Assembly: GCA_015069045.1 (NCBI GenBank)
Contig: SVJJ01000004.1
Span: 59,260-123,259 of the forward strand
DNA from: Oscillospiraceae bacterium
GTDB lineage: Bacteria > Bacillota > Clostridia > UBA1381 > UBA9506
Direction: 5' to 3'
Length of the DNA: 64,000 bases
Position numbers and translations under genes: made by a program. Each line of letters starts with the position of its first letter. Position 1 is the first letter of the stretch. The notes beneath the pieces are model-generated. The model worked only from the letters and a program-made list of their open reading frames with translations, was not told where the DNA came from and did no database searches. Shown in pieces: positions 35,688-44,889 of this stretch.

Positions 35688-36086
35688 TTATTCCTTTCCC
35701 CTATTATTTGTTTTTTTCATGAACTTTTCTTTAAAAATAATAAATCGTTCGTGGGTGCCCTCTGCCACTAAGCCAACGGCATCATACACAGCCACATGAA
35801 ATACCAAACGGCGTCCATCAACCTCTGTGAGTTCAGATTCGGCATAGGCAGCCATTCCCATGGGTGTTGCAGCGATATGGCGAATATTCACTAAGGTTCC
35901 CACTGTGGCACAACCCTCTTCCAAATAAGGGCGCACACTTTTATCGGCGGTTTGCTCCATTAAGGCAATCACATAGGGGGTTCCAAATACATCCATTTCA
36001 CCACTAGCTGCCTTCATGGCACTAACGGAATCATCCACCGTGATGTCTATCCGTCCTTTAATGCCAGTTGTCAGTTCCTGACTCAT
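35688..36086 (-). CDS. Hotdog-fold thioesterase (FlK-like)
   Basis: A 132-residue single-domain hotdog protein. The pattern FGTPYVIALMEQTADKSVRPYLEEGCATVGTLVNIRHIAATPMGM resembles the fluoroacetyl-CoA thioesterase-like family, with a Thr/Glu/His catalytic set plausible at T47, E54 and H78. Many Firmicutes carry such a protein with an unknown acyl-CoA substrate; fluoroacetate detoxification should not be assumed. ATG 36086 is preferred over the TTG at 36107. It is tightly linked to fhs. Confidence 0.8.
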   Translation of the reverse strand: MSQELTTGIKGRIDITVDDSVSAMKAASGEMDVFGTPYVIALMEQTADKSVRPYLEEGCATVGTLVNIRHIAATPMGMAAYAESELTEVDGRRLVFHVAVYDAVGLVAEGTHERFIIFKEKFMKKTNNRGKE

Positions 36087-36137
36087 ATGTATCACTCTTT
36101 CATTCAAAATTTTTATTAGATGGGAGAGAGGGCTGCA

Positions 36138-36860
36138 CTATTTACAGCCCTTTTCTGCCTCGATCATCGTATATAAAGCCTCAAGGGCTTGTGAAAGCCC
36201 ACCAACCTCATCAATTAGTCCTAATTGAACAGCTTCATCGCCTAAAATAATACAACCCACATCATTGGCAATTTCGCCTGTTTTCATCATCATATTGGTA
36301 AAAACATCTTTTTTAATATGGGAGTTTTTGACCACGAAATTCACGACACGGTCTTGCATTTTATCAAAATATTCGTAGGTTTGAGGCACACCAATAATGG
36401 TGCCACTCATACGAATGGGATGAATTGTCATGGCAGCAGAGGGAACAATAAAGGATCGTTTTGGCGAAACTGCCAATGGTACACCAATACTATGTCCGCC
36501 GCCTAATACCAACGAAACAGCAGGCTTCTTCATGCTGGCAATCATTTCAGAGATAGCAAGGCCGGCTTCCACATCGCCCCCTACTGTGTTGAGTACAACC
36601 AGTAAGCCATTAACCTGCTCATCCTGTTCAATGGAAACAAGCAGGGGAATGACGTGTTCATATTTAGTAGATTTATTTTGTGAGGGCAATAACATGTGCC
36701 CCTCAACCTGCCCCACAATGGTTAGACAATATATGTTACCACGTGGATTTTGAATACTGCTCATCCCAAAGTCCTTAATGTTTTGAGCATTACCCTCAGC
36801 GGTGCCTTGTTCCTTGTTTTCATTTTTTTCTGCGGAATCTTTGCTGTTTTCCTTCTCCAT
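36138..36860 (-). CDS. tepA: ClpP-like serine protease, TepA type
   Basis: A 240-residue ClpP/crotonase-fold protein. After a charged N-terminal stretch the core shows NTVGGDVEAGLAISEMI, then the nucleophile motif LGGGHSIGVPLAVS and HPIRMSGTIIG with the active His. This matches the translocation-enhancing/ClpP-like protease group of Firmicutes rather than housekeeping ClpP. It was linked to protein export in B. subtilis; its substrate here is unknown. Either ATG 36869 or 36860 could start it; the second has the better spaced AAAGG. Confidence 0.85.
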   Translation of the reverse strand: MEKENSKDSAEKNENKEQGTAEGNAQNIKDFGMSSIQNPRGNIYCLTIVGQVEGHMLLPSQNKSTKYEHVIPLLVSIEQDEQVNGLLVVLNTVGGDVEAGLAISEMIASMKKPAVSLVLGGGHSIGVPLAVSPKRSFIVPSAAMTIHPIRMSGTIIGVPQTYEYFDKMQDRVVNFVVKNSHIKKDVFTNMMMKTGEIANDVGCIILGDEAVQLGLIDEVGGLSQALEALYTMIEAEKGCK

Positions 36861-36931
36861 ACTGCACATCCTTTTCCTTTTTTAACAGTATGGGAGAAAC
36901 AAAGGAGAATTATACAAAAAAACACCATTTT

Positions 36932-36960
36932 TATTATACCTTGTTTCAGGTTGAAGTGCA
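36932..36960 (-). promoter_or_regulatory. Promoter of the tepA-thioesterase-fhs unit
   Basis: Minus strand TTGCAC (36955-36960), 17 bases, TATAAT (36932-36937). Confidence 0.7.
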
Positions 36961-37051
36961 ATATTTTTTTGAAATATGTATGATATTATATTTAATTTGG
37001 CATGATAAACATAGCAAAACGAATTGATGTAAGGAAAAAAGAGGTGAAGTG

Positions 37052-38575
37052 ATGGGGGAAACAATTTTAACCATGGAAGGGATTCACAAACGTTTTCCCG
37101 GCGTTCATGCCTTAAATAACTGTCGCTTTGACCTGCGAAGTGGAGAGGTTCATGCTCTTGTTGGAGAAAACGGAGCAGGAAAGTCAACCCTCATGAAAGT
37201 TTTAACCGGTATTCATAAAAAAGATGAGGGAAAGATTGTGTTTATGGGAGAGGAGTTGAATCCATCTTCACCAAGGGAAACGCAGGATAAGGGAATATCT
37301 ATTATTCATCAGGAACTCAATCTCATGCCTCACTTAACGGCGGCTCAAAACATTTTTATAGGAAGAGAACCTAAAAAGGCAGGATTTTTTACAGATGATG
37401 ATAAGTTGAATCGGGCAGCTAATGGGTTGTTTCATTTGCTAGGATTAAACCTAAATCCCCGAACACCGGTTGCAAATATTACAGTTGCTATGCAACAAAT
37501 GGTAGAAATTGCCAAGGCACTTTCCTTTGATTCCAAGGTTTTAATTATGGATGAGCCAACAGCAGCTTTAACAGATCGGGAAATTGAGGAGCTTTTTTCC
37601 ATTATACGTTCCCTTAAAACCCAGGGGGTGGGGATTGTGTATATTTCTCATCGCATGGAGGAACTCATGCAGATAACGGACCGGATTTCTGTTATGCGGG
37701 ATGGACAGTATATTCAAACCGTTAATACAGCTGATACGGATACGGAGCAAATTATCAATATGATGGTAGGACGAACTCTTTTTGAAACGACAAAGACAGA
37801 GAAAAGGGTTACTGGTGATGAGAAGGTACTGGAGGTTCGTGGTCTTGCTACGCATACACTGCATGATGTGAGTTTTACTTTACATCGGGGTGAAATTTTA
37901 GGCTTTGCCGGGCTCATGGGCGCCGGCAGAACAGAAGTTGCCCGAGCTGTGTTTGGAGCCGACCTCATGGAAAGGGGGAGCATTTTAGTGAACGGGCGTG
38001 CCGTTACAATTCGATCGCCTCAAGATGCTGTGCGCTGTGGTATAGGATATTTATCGGAAGATCGCAAACAGTTTGGATTGGCCTTGGGCATGTCCGTGGA
38101 GGAAAATACGGTGCTTGCCTCCCTAGATAAATTTAATCAATGGGGTTTTATTAATTTTAAAAAAACGGCCAAGGAAGCGGAACGATATGTGGCCATGCTG
38201 AAAACAAAAACACCAAGTATTGCTCAAAATGTAAAAAATTTATCGGGCGGCAATCAACAAAAGGTGATTATTGCCAAATGGCTTTTGCGAGATTGCGATG
38301 TTTTAATTTTTGATGAACCAACACGAGGCATTGATGTTGGTGCAAAAAGCGAAATTTACAAGTTGCTTTTCGACTTGGCCAAAGAGGGTAAATCAATTAT
38401 TATGATTAGTTCTGAATTACCGGAGATCCTGCGGATGAGCGACAGAGTTGCAGTTATGTGTGAAGGACGTATAACAAGAATATTGGATATTAGCGAAGCA
38501 GATCAGGAAACCATTATGAAATACGCTACAATGAGAGAAGAAATAAAAGGAACGGGAGTGGAACATATTGAGTGA
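37052..38575 (+). CDS. Sugar ABC transporter, double ATP-binding protein (RbsA type)
   Basis: A 507-residue protein with two ABC domains. First Walker [13 protein letters not shown], signature-like [13 protein letters not shown], Walker [12 protein letters not shown]. The second half has the degenerate [16 protein letters not shown] loop, [15 protein letters not shown] signature and [12 protein letters not shown], as in RbsA/MglA/XylG. It energises uptake of a monosaccharide such as ribose, galactose or xylose, or a nucleoside. Operon order is ATPase-permease-binding protein. Confidence 0.94.
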   Translation: MGETILTMEGIHKRFPGVHALNNCRFDLRSGEVHALVGENGAGKSTLMKVLTGIHKKDEGKIVFMGEELNPSSPRETQDKGISIIHQELNLMPHLTAAQNIFIGREPKKAGFFTDDDKLNRAANGLFHLLGLNLNPRTPVANITVAMQQMVEIAKALSFDSKVLIMDEPTAALTDREIEELFSIIRSLKTQGVGIVYISHRMEELMQITDRISVMRDGQYIQTVNTADTDTEQIINMMVGRTLFETTKTEKRVTGDEKVLEVRGLATHTLHDVSFTLHRGEILGFAGLMGAGRTEVARAVFGADLMERGSILVNGRAVTIRSPQDAVRCGIGYLSEDRKQFGLALGMSVEENTVLASLDKFNQWGFINFKKTAKEAERYVAMLKTKTPSIAQNVKNLSGGNQQKVIIAKWLLRDCDVLIFDEPTRGIDVGAKSEIYKLLFDLAKEGKSIIMISSELPEILRMSDRVAVMCEGRITRILDISEADQETIMKYATMREEIKGTGVEHIE

Positions 38576-39578
38576 AAATCACATAGTAAGCCATCATAAC
38601 AAACCGGGACTGCGAGGCATATCAGGGCAGGCTATTCAAAAGCTGTTAGCTTTTGCCACCCTCATTATTTTAATTATTTTTTTCTCCCTTATGTCGCCTA
38701 ATTTTTTAATTGCAGATAATATTGGTTCCATTTTGCTGGCAACCTGCGTTAATGGTTTGCTTGCTTTAGGTGTTACTTTTGTTATTATGACCGGTGGAAT
38801 TGACTTGTCCATAGGCACAGTTATGACTTTTTCTGCTGTTGTAGCCGGTGTTTGTGTTACCAACCTATCGGCACCCTTGTGGTTAGGGGTTATTATTGCC
38901 CTGATGACGGGAACAATTATTGGCATTCTGACCGGACTGATGGTTGCTAAATTACGCATTCCGGCTTTTATTGCTACTTTAGGCATTATGATGATGACCA
39001 AGGGGTTATCCTTAGTTATTTCGGGCGCATCGCCGGTGTATTTTCCCAATGGGTACAAGGAAATTGCTGTTGGTTCCTTAACGCAGAAACTTATTCCCGG
39101 ATTTACTTTGCAAAATGGTGTTATTATATTCTTTATTATGGCCATTATAGCTGCGGTCATTTTAAATCGAACGGTGTTGGGACGGTATACGGTGGCGATA
39201 GGCTCCAATACAGAAGCCACAAGACTCTCTGGCGTGAATGTTGTTGGTTGGCTCACCGCGATTCATGCCCTCTGCGGGTTGTTTTGCGGCATTGCAGGGG
39301 TAGTGATTTCCTCGCGGTTAGGGTCAGCTCAACCTGCTTTAGGACAGGGTTATGAGCTGGAAGCTATTGCGGCAGTGGTCATTGGCGGCACCTCTTTATC
39401 AGGGGGTCAAGGGACCATTTCCGGTACGGTTATAGGCGCCTTTATTATGAGCATTCTTACCAATGGTTTGCGTATACTGGGCGTAAAACAGGAATGGCAA
39501 ACGGTGGTAGTAGGTGCAGTTGTTATTCTGGCAGTTTTTATTGATATTGCACGGCGTAACAATAAAGGAACAAGATAA
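38568..39578 (+). CDS. Sugar ABC transporter permease (RbsC type)
   Basis: A 336-residue membrane protein of the branched-chain/monosaccharide permease family with about 9-10 helices. Typical segments are [43 protein letters not shown] and the coupling-loop region [16 protein letters not shown], then [20 protein letters not shown]. The start is TTG 38568, overlapping the ATPase stop by 8 bases, with a GGGAG site ahead. Confidence 0.93.
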   Translation: MSENHIVSHHNKPGLRGISGQAIQKLLAFATLIILIIFFSLMSPNFLIADNIGSILLATCVNGLLALGVTFVIMTGGIDLSIGTVMTFSAVVAGVCVTNLSAPLWLGVIIALMTGTIIGILTGLMVAKLRIPAFIATLGIMMMTKGLSLVISGASPVYFPNGYKEIAVGSLTQKLIPGFTLQNGVIIFFIMAIIAAVILNRTVLGRYTVAIGSNTEATRLSGVNVVGWLTAIHALCGLFCGIAGVVISSRLGSAQPALGQGYELEAIAAVVIGGTSLSGGQGTISGTVIGAFIMSILTNGLRILGVKQEWQTVVVGAVVILAVFIDIARRNNKGTR

Positions 39579-39635
39579 AATTAGGGACAAGAAAAGCTGC
39601 ATAATGATTCTTTATTTAATCGAAAGGAAAATAAT

Positions 39636-40613
39636 ATGAAAACAAAAAAGAAAATTGTCATGGCAATTCTTTTAATTACAGCTTTATTCATGATTAATGG
39701 TTGCGGAGGACAGCCAAACAATCAATTAGAGATGGATAGTGCTAAGCCCTATATTGCCGTTATTGCAAAAGGTTTTCAGCATAAATTTTGGCAAACAGTC
39801 AAAAAAGGTGCAGAGCAGGCTGCAGAGGATTTAGGGGTGACCATAACCTTCGAGGGACCTGATACAGAGGCACAAATTGATAAACAGGTGGAAATGTTAG
39901 ACGCCGCTATGTCTAAAAATCCCGTGGCAATTTGTTTGGCTGCTTTAGATTCAAGGGCCGTTTTAAGCGCTTTAGAAAAGGCGCAAAGCCGGGGAATTCC
40001 CGTGGTAGGTTTTGACTCCGGTGTTGATAGCGATATTGTGGTTGCCACAGCTGCTACCGATAACGAAGCAGCAGCGGCTCTGGCAGCGGATAAATTGGCT
40101 GAGGCTATTGGTAAAAAAGGGGAAATAGGCATGGTCGTCCACGATCAAGTGAGTACAACTGGACGGGCACGGCGGGATGGATTTATTAATCGAATCGAGT
40201 CAACATATCCTGATATAGATATTGTAGAAGTTTTATATGGTGAAGGTGACCACACAAAATCGGCCGATGCTGCCAAGGCTATTATGACGGCACATCCTTC
40301 TCTTAAGGCTATTTATGGCAGTAATGAAGGTTCTGCCATTGGTGTAATGTTGGCGGTTGAAGAAATGAATAAAGTTGGCAAAGTGCAGGTTGTGGGATTT
40401 GATTCCGGTAAAAAGCAGGTAGATTCCATTCGCTCCGGTGATATGTTAGGTGCCGTGACCCAAAATCCAATTCAAATTGGCTACAAAGCCGTAGAAGCCG
40501 CCTATCGAGCCTATCAGGGAGAAACAGTGCAAAAAACCATTGATACCGGATTTGAATGGTATGATAAGAATAATGTGGATTCTGATATAATTAAAGATTT
40601 ATTATATGACTAA
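39636..40613 (+). CDS. Sugar ABC transporter substrate-binding lipoprotein (RbsB type)
   Basis: A 325-residue lipoprotein: basic signal peptide, lipobox INGC near residue 23, then a type I periplasmic binding fold (YIAVIAKGFQHKFWQTVKKGAEQAAEDLG; ICLAALDSRAVLSALEKA; IPVVGFDSGVD; VVHDQVSTTGRARRDGF; AIYGSNEGSAIGVMLAVEE). It would deliver a sugar or sugar-like ligand to the permease encoded upstream. No dedicated regulator or sugar-catabolic gene flanks the operon, so the ligand remains open. Confidence 0.93.
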   Translation: MKTKKKIVMAILLITALFMINGCGGQPNNQLEMDSAKPYIAVIAKGFQHKFWQTVKKGAEQAAEDLGVTITFEGPDTEAQIDKQVEMLDAAMSKNPVAICLAALDSRAVLSALEKAQSRGIPVVGFDSGVDSDIVVATAATDNEAAAALAADKLAEAIGKKGEIGMVVHDQVSTTGRARRDGFINRIESTYPDIDIVEVLYGEGDHTKSADAAKAIMTAHPSLKAIYGSNEGSAIGVMLAVEEMNKVGKVQVVGFDSGKKQVDSIRSGDMLGAVTQNPIQIGYKAVEAAYRAYQGETVQKTIDTGFEWYDKNNVDSDIIKDLLYD

Positions 40614-40619
40614 AAAAGG

Positions 40620-40883
40620 CTATACACCATGGTACAGCCCGTTAGCAGTTTGGATTAATTGTTCCTTTTTTTGTTTTGTTAGTTTTTTGATGGCTTTTTC
40701 TCGTTTTAATGCGGTAGATTTATCAGCACAAACCTCCGTATAAACCAGGGTTACCGGTAGCCGTGAACGAGTATATTTAGCGCCATGTCCGCTGTTGTGG
40801 GCATACACACGGTGGAGTACATTTGTTGTCCAACCGGTATATAGTGTATTGTCGCAACAACGAAGGATATAGACAAAATGTAT
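40620..40883 (-). CDS. GIY-YIG nuclease-domain protein (YhbQ/UPF0213 type) with apparent ATA start
   Basis: An 87-residue protein. Reading from ATA 40883 gives HFVYILRCCDNTLYTGWTT, the GIY-YIG core (VYI-10-YTG), then HNSGHGAKYTRSRLPV and ALKREKAIKKLTK, the full small-family pattern. Homologues usually begin at exactly this point with Met. GGAGGAGG lies correctly spaced (about 6 bases) before the ATA, but no ATG, GTG or TTG is available there. The first in-frame GTG is 25 codons in and would delete the catalytic motif. So either ATA is used as a rare start or an ATG has recently mutated. Confidence 0.82.
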   Translation of the reverse strand: MHFVYILRCCDNTLYTGWTTNVLHRVYAHNSGHGAKYTRSRLPVTLVYTEVCADKSTALKREKAIKKLTKQKKEQLIQTANGLYHGV

Positions 40884-40900
40884 AGTAACCTCCTCCTTTT

Positions 40901-40935
40901 TTTATACCGATTCTCTAATATAAGAGAGTCGGTAT
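40901..40935. terminator. Hairpin between mntP and the GIY-YIG gene
   Basis: ATACCGATTCTCT pairs with AGAGAGTCGGTAT around a 6-base loop. On the minus strand an A run follows rather than T, so it may be a processing or attenuation structure ahead of the GIY-YIG gene rather than a classical terminator. Confidence 0.45.
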
Positions 40936-40944
40936 ACTTTCTTT

Positions 40945-41496
40945 TTAAAAGAATAAATGTTCAATTAAAATTTTAAACCCCATGGCTACCAATAGGATGC
41001 CGCCACCAACTTGTGCGTGGTGGCCCAAGGCAGCACCGGCTTTTTTGCCTAAAAGAGCACCTACAGTAGAAAGAAAAAAGGTTATGGCACCAATGGCAAA
41101 TATGCTGACCCAAATATTGATTGGCATAAAGGCAAAGGTAATACCGGCGGCCAGCGCATCAATGCTGGTGGCAATTGCCAGAACCAGCATAATACGAAAG
41201 TGAGTGTTGCCCTGTGCTTCCTCCTTGTTTTTGGCCTCTATAATCATTTTAATACCAATATATCCTAAAAGAATAAAGGCAACCCAATGATCAAATGTGG
41301 CGATGTAGGTACTGAACATGCGCCCGGCCAACCAACCAATCAGGGGCATCAGCATTTGAAAAAACCCAAAGAAAAGACCAAACTTTAAAGCATCGCGCAA
41401 ACGTAAATCAGGGATAACCATGCCATTTGAAAGGGAAACGGCAAAGGCATCCATAGATAGTCCAAGTGCAATTAAAATCAGCTCCGATATATGCAT
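40945..41496 (-). CDS. mntP: Manganese efflux pump MntP
   Basis: A 183-residue six-helix membrane protein. The MntP signature appears twice: ALGLSMDAFAVSLSNG at the N-terminus and AIATSIDALAAGITFAFM near residue 110, with the conserved Asp residues in each helix. It exports Mn(II). No yybP-ykoY riboswitch is recognisable upstream; the bactofilin gene lies 11 bases away and the two probably share a transcript. Confidence 0.93.
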   Translation of the reverse strand: MHISELILIALGLSMDAFAVSLSNGMVIPDLRLRDALKFGLFFGFFQMLMPLIGWLAGRMFSTYIATFDHWVAFILLGYIGIKMIIEAKNKEEAQGNTHFRIMLVLAIATSIDALAAGITFAFMPINIWVSIFAIGAITFFLSTVGALLGKKAGAALGHHAQVGGGILLVAMGFKILIEHLFF

Positions 41497-41507
41497 ATAT
41501 ACCTCCG

Positions 41508-41903
41508 TTACATACCTGTGTCAGGTGTTTCTGCGACGATATTTTCTTCAGAAGAGGGTTCTTTCTTTACAGAGTGATTTGAACCAATGAATATACCGCC
41601 TTCTTCAATCACCAAGGCACCAGTTTTGATATCGCCTTCCAGCACCCCGTTTTCTTTAATGACAAGCTGGTTCGTGACAGTAACATTTCCTTTTAGTTTA
41701 CCGGATACAATCAAGGCAGAGCCTATTACATCTCCTTCCACAGAGGCAGTTTCAGAGATGATGACCTCTGAGGTGGTGGTAATATTTCCTTGCATAATAC
41801 CATCAATTTTAATAGCACTTTCTGTGGTTATGTTGCCTGTTAGGGTAGTTTTTTCTCCGATGAGAACATCCACATTGACAAATTTAAATTTTTTTAAATT
41901 CAT
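41508..41903 (-). CDS. Bactofilin (polymer-forming cytoskeletal protein)
   Basis: A 131-residue protein that is almost all beta-helix: repeated TLTGNITTESAIKIDGIMQGNITTTSEVIISETASVEGDVIGSALIVSGKLKGNVTVTNQLVIKENGVLEGDIKTGALVIEEGG units, with short flexible ends. Bactofilins form non-polar filaments that organise wall enzymes, motility or spore factors. No lytic-enzyme partner is adjacent; the next gene is mntP. Function here is unassigned. Confidence 0.9.
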   Translation of the reverse strand: MNLKKFKFVNVDVLIGEKTTLTGNITTESAIKIDGIMQGNITTTSEVIISETASVEGDVIGSALIVSGKLKGNVTVTNQLVIKENGVLEGDIKTGALVIEEGGIFIGSNHSVKKEPSSEENIVAETPDTGM

Positions 41904-41929
41904 CTTTTAAACTCCTTCCGTATAAAAAA

Positions 41930-41956
41930 GCAGCGTAATGACTTGTATTACGCTGC
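41930..41956 (-). terminator. Terminator of lysC
   Basis: Ten-pair stem GCAGCGTAAT with ATTACGCTGC; on the minus strand it is followed by TTTTTTAT. Confidence 0.9.
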
Positions 41957-41976
41957 ATTTTAATATCATTGGCCAA

Positions 41977-43185
41977 TTAAGCTAATTCAAATTTATCGTG
42001 AATAGCACGGACAGCCTTATCTTCATACCCTGCGTCAATCAACACAGATACCTTAATTTCCGATGTGGCAATCATATGTATATTAATATGTGCCTCGTAG
42101 AGCGCCTCAAACATTTTGGCAGCGACACCAGGATTAGAAACCATACCGGCACCTACAATGGATACCTTTGAAACATCCTTCGTCCAGTTTAAAGATTGGT
42201 AAGCAATAGCGCCTTTATTTTCTTCCAGGATAGCAATGGCTTCTTCCAAACGGACTTCCGGTGTGGTGAAACTGATATCCTTCAGACCATCATGGCCAAT
42301 GGATTGGATAATAATATCCACGTTAATATTTTTCTTGGAAAGCAGAGAAAATATCATAAACGCCTTACCAGGTGTATCAGCAATACCGCAAATAGAAATT
42401 CGAGCTACGTCCGCATCCTTTGCTACGCCTCTAACCAACATTTTTTCCATGTTTACAACCTCCTTCACAATAGTGCCCGGAGCCTTTGTCAGACTGGAAC
42501 GAACACATATGTTAACATTATATTTTTTACCCATTTCTACAGAACGATTATGAAGTACGTTAGCACCTAAACTTGCTAGTTCTAACATTTCATCAAAGGT
42601 GACTTCCTCAAGTTTAGCCGCATTTTTTACAATCCGTGGATCTGTGGTGTAAACCCCATCCACATCTGTGTATATTTCACATAAATCAGCATGTAGTGCT
42701 GCAGCTAATGCAACGGCGGAGGTATCAGAGCCACCGCGACCTAAGGTGGTGATATCATCGTAGCGATTAATACCCTGAAAACCAGCTACAATGACAATGT
42801 TTTTCTTATCCAGTTCCTTTTGCACGCGCTCTTGTTCAATTTTGCGAATGCGTGCACTGGAATAGTTGGAATCGGTATGGACGCCTACTTGCCAACCGGT
42901 TAGAGAAATAACCGGAAATCCAAGTTTTTCAATGGCCATTGCCAAGAGGGAGATGGAAATTTGTTCTCCTGTGGCTAATAACATATCCATTTCTCGTTTA
43001 GATGGATTTGGGTTAATTTCTTTTGCTTTTTCAATCAAGTCATCAGTTGTGTCACCTTGTGCAGAAACAACCACCACTACTTGATTGCCAGCTTTATAGG
43101 TATCCGTTATAATGTTTGCAACATTAAAAACACGCTCAGCATTAGCAACGGAGGAACCGCCAAACTTTTGAACAATTAAACTCAT
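41977..43185 (-). CDS. lysC: Aspartate kinase
   Basis: A 402-residue enzyme that phosphorylates aspartate, the first step to DAP/lysine, threonine and methionine. Kinase motifs are VQKFGGSSVAN at the N-terminus, GFQGINRYDDITTLGRGGSDTSAVALAA near 145 and EIYTDVDGVYTTDPRIV near 180. Two C-terminal ACT domains (about 265-400) should mediate feedback by amino acids. The start is ATG 43185 with GGAAAGGAT ahead; the longer frame to 43212 lacks a site. It stands alone, away from asd-dapAB, and has no lysine riboswitch. Confidence 0.95.
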   Translation of the reverse strand: MSLIVQKFGGSSVANAERVFNVANIITDTYKAGNQVVVVVSAQGDTTDDLIEKAKEINPNPSKREMDMLLATGEQISISLLAMAIEKLGFPVISLTGWQVGVHTDSNYSSARIRKIEQERVQKELDKKNIVIVAGFQGINRYDDITTLGRGGSDTSAVALAAALHADLCEIYTDVDGVYTTDPRIVKNAAKLEEVTFDEMLELASLGANVLHNRSVEMGKKYNVNICVRSSLTKAPGTIVKEVVNMEKMLVRGVAKDADVARISICGIADTPGKAFMIFSLLSKKNINVDIIIQSIGHDGLKDISFTTPEVRLEEAIAILEENKGAIAYQSLNWTKDVSKVSIVGAGMVSNPGVAAKMFEALYEAHINIHMIATSEIKVSVLIDAGYEDKAVRAIHDKFELA

Positions 43186-43258
43186 AGAATCAATCCTTTC
43201 CAATTCTGCCACTATAATAAACGCTTTACATCTGATTGCTAACTATACACGCAAGAGG

Positions 43259-44119
43259 CTATGATAAATCTTGTTTGCGGGCAACAATGAGACCCAAGGT
43301 ATTAGGACCGCAATGAGAGGAAATGGTGCAACCGGCCCGTGTGAGAAAAACTTCTTGAAACAAGCCGGATTCTAAAACAAGCTGATGGGTAAAATCCACA
43401 ATTTCTGCACTGCAGCCGGCATAGGTTAAAAAGGCTCGCTGGCCGTCAAGATCATCTGTCGACAACCGCTCTTCTAAATATTTTTGCAACGCAATTTTAA
43501 ACTTGCCTCTGTATTTTTTGCCTACATCCATTTTGCCATTAAATACCTGAATACAAGGTTTAATGCTTAGAAGATTGGCGCCTAAGGCGGTCAGAGCACT
43601 ACAACGACCGCCTTTGTGTAAAAATTCTAAGGATTCGATTACAAAGTTTGCATCTACACGTTTGCGGTAAGCTATAGCATCCTCCACGATTGACTCAGCG
43701 GAAACACCTTCTGCTGCAAGTTCTGTGGCGCGAATAATCATCATGGCTTGGCCGGTGGATAGGTTTAATGTATCCACAGGGAAAACACGACCGGGGAATT
43801 CCTTGGCAGCAATTAAAGCGTTTTGGTAGGTACATGAGAGCCCGGAGCTAATGGAAAAATGAACGACCTGCTGGGCATCTTCTAAAAGACGACCAAAGTA
43901 TTCAGTGAAATCACCTATGGAAATAGCAGAGGTTTTAGGTAAAACACCCTCGGCCTCAAATTTTTGATAAATCTCGTCTGGGGTGATTTCTACGCCATCA
44001 CGATAGCTTGTATCACCAAAAGAAATATATAACGGAATTTGGGAAATACCATATTTATCTAATATTTCCGGGGGTAAATCGCAAGTGGTATCAGCCGATA
44101 TTACAATTTTCTTCCCCAA
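43259..44119 (-). CDS. DegV-family fatty-acid-binding protein
   Basis: A 286-residue DegV/FakB-like protein. KIVISADTTCDLPPEIL opens the fold, then ISIGDFTEYFGRLL, VVHFSISSGLSCTYQNA with the ligand-site Ser, and FLHKGGRCSALTALGANLLSIKP are typical. FakB proteins present fatty acids to the kinase FakA; no fakA is nearby, so the specific role is inferred. The TTG at 44119 with AAAGGAGAGG seven bases ahead is the likely start; the upstream 31 codons in frame have no site and odd composition. Confidence 0.87.
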   Translation of the reverse strand: MGKKIVISADTTCDLPPEILDKYGISQIPLYISFGDTSYRDGVEITPDEIYQKFEAEGVLPKTSAISIGDFTEYFGRLLEDAQQVVHFSISSGLSCTYQNALIAAKEFPGRVFPVDTLNLSTGQAMMIIRATELAAEGVSAESIVEDAIAYRKRVDANFVIESLEFLHKGGRCSALTALGANLLSIKPCIQVFNGKMDVGKKYRGKFKIALQKYLEERLSTDDLDGQRAFLTYAGCSAEIVDFTHQLVLESGLFQEVFLTRAGCTISSHCGPNTLGLIVARKQDLS

Positions 44120-44272
44120 TATAATCCTCTCCTTTTGTATGCAATACGCAACAAATCTTTTATTCCTATATGATTCATACATTATTATAATATACGGATG
44201 GAAAAATGTCAATATGACGATTAAGGAATTGTTTCGTATTGTTCATTTGGCCTTGCTTTCTTTACGGTTTAA

Positions 44273-44303
44273 AAGAGGTTGCAGCAGGATGCTGCAACCT
44301 CTT
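44273..44303 (-). terminator. Terminator of the ybaK-like gene
   Basis: 13-pair perfect stem AAGAGGTTGCAGC with its complement, 5-base loop, followed by TTTT on the minus strand. Confidence 0.88.
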
Positions 44304-44344
44304 AGAATGTTACCACAATCAGGTTAAGATAATGTATTGATATT

Positions 44345-44815
44345 CTATACGCGTGGTTTAGACACATCAATCCAGCCTAGGGAATGGGAGCATTCTTCTA
44401 ATTGGTGTAATGGGAGCCGAATGGCGCTGTTGGCGCTACCGCAAGCAGGATACACCACATCAAATCGGCGCAAGGATTCGTCCAAATAAATTCGCACACC
44501 ATCTTTAACGGCAAAGGGACAAACGCCCCCTACCGGATGACCAACATATTGCAACACCTCTTCCGGTGACAACATTTTGGCTTTGACCCCAAATTGTTCC
44601 TTATATTTTTTGTTGTCAATTTTAACATCGCCGGCAGTCACAATTAATACAGGCACGTTCGCAACCATAAAGGACAGAGTTTTTGCAATGCGATTCTCCT
44701 CGCACCCTAAAGCTTCGGCAGCTAATGCTACAGTAGCACTGGAGGTAGAAAATTCTTGTATATCTTTATCCAATCCATATTGCTTAAGGTAAGCTCTTAC
44801 TGTATCAATTGACAT
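44345..44815 (-). CDS. YbaK/ProX-type aminoacyl-tRNA deacylase
   Basis: A 156-residue single-domain editing protein that would hydrolyse mischarged tRNA, for example Cys-tRNA(Pro). Seen: AKTLSFMVANVPVLIVTAGDVKIDNKKYKEQFGVKAKMLSPEEV, with the conserved Lys, and GHPVGGVCPFAVKDGVRIYLDESL, the GxxxGGVxPF motif. AAAGGAG precedes the ATG. Related free-standing domains have different specificities, so the exact substrate is open. Confidence 0.88.
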   Translation of the reverse strand: MSIDTVRAYLKQYGLDKDIQEFSTSSATVALAAEALGCEENRIAKTLSFMVANVPVLIVTAGDVKIDNKKYKEQFGVKAKMLSPEEVLQYVGHPVGGVCPFAVKDGVRIYLDESLRRFDVVYPACGSANSAIRLPLHQLEECSHSLGWIDVSKPRV

Positions 44816-44889
44816 GTTTTTCTCCTTTGTTGTACTTTATTTTCTTTATTATATCGTAAAATTGTATATATGACAAGTTTTTTATGCCA

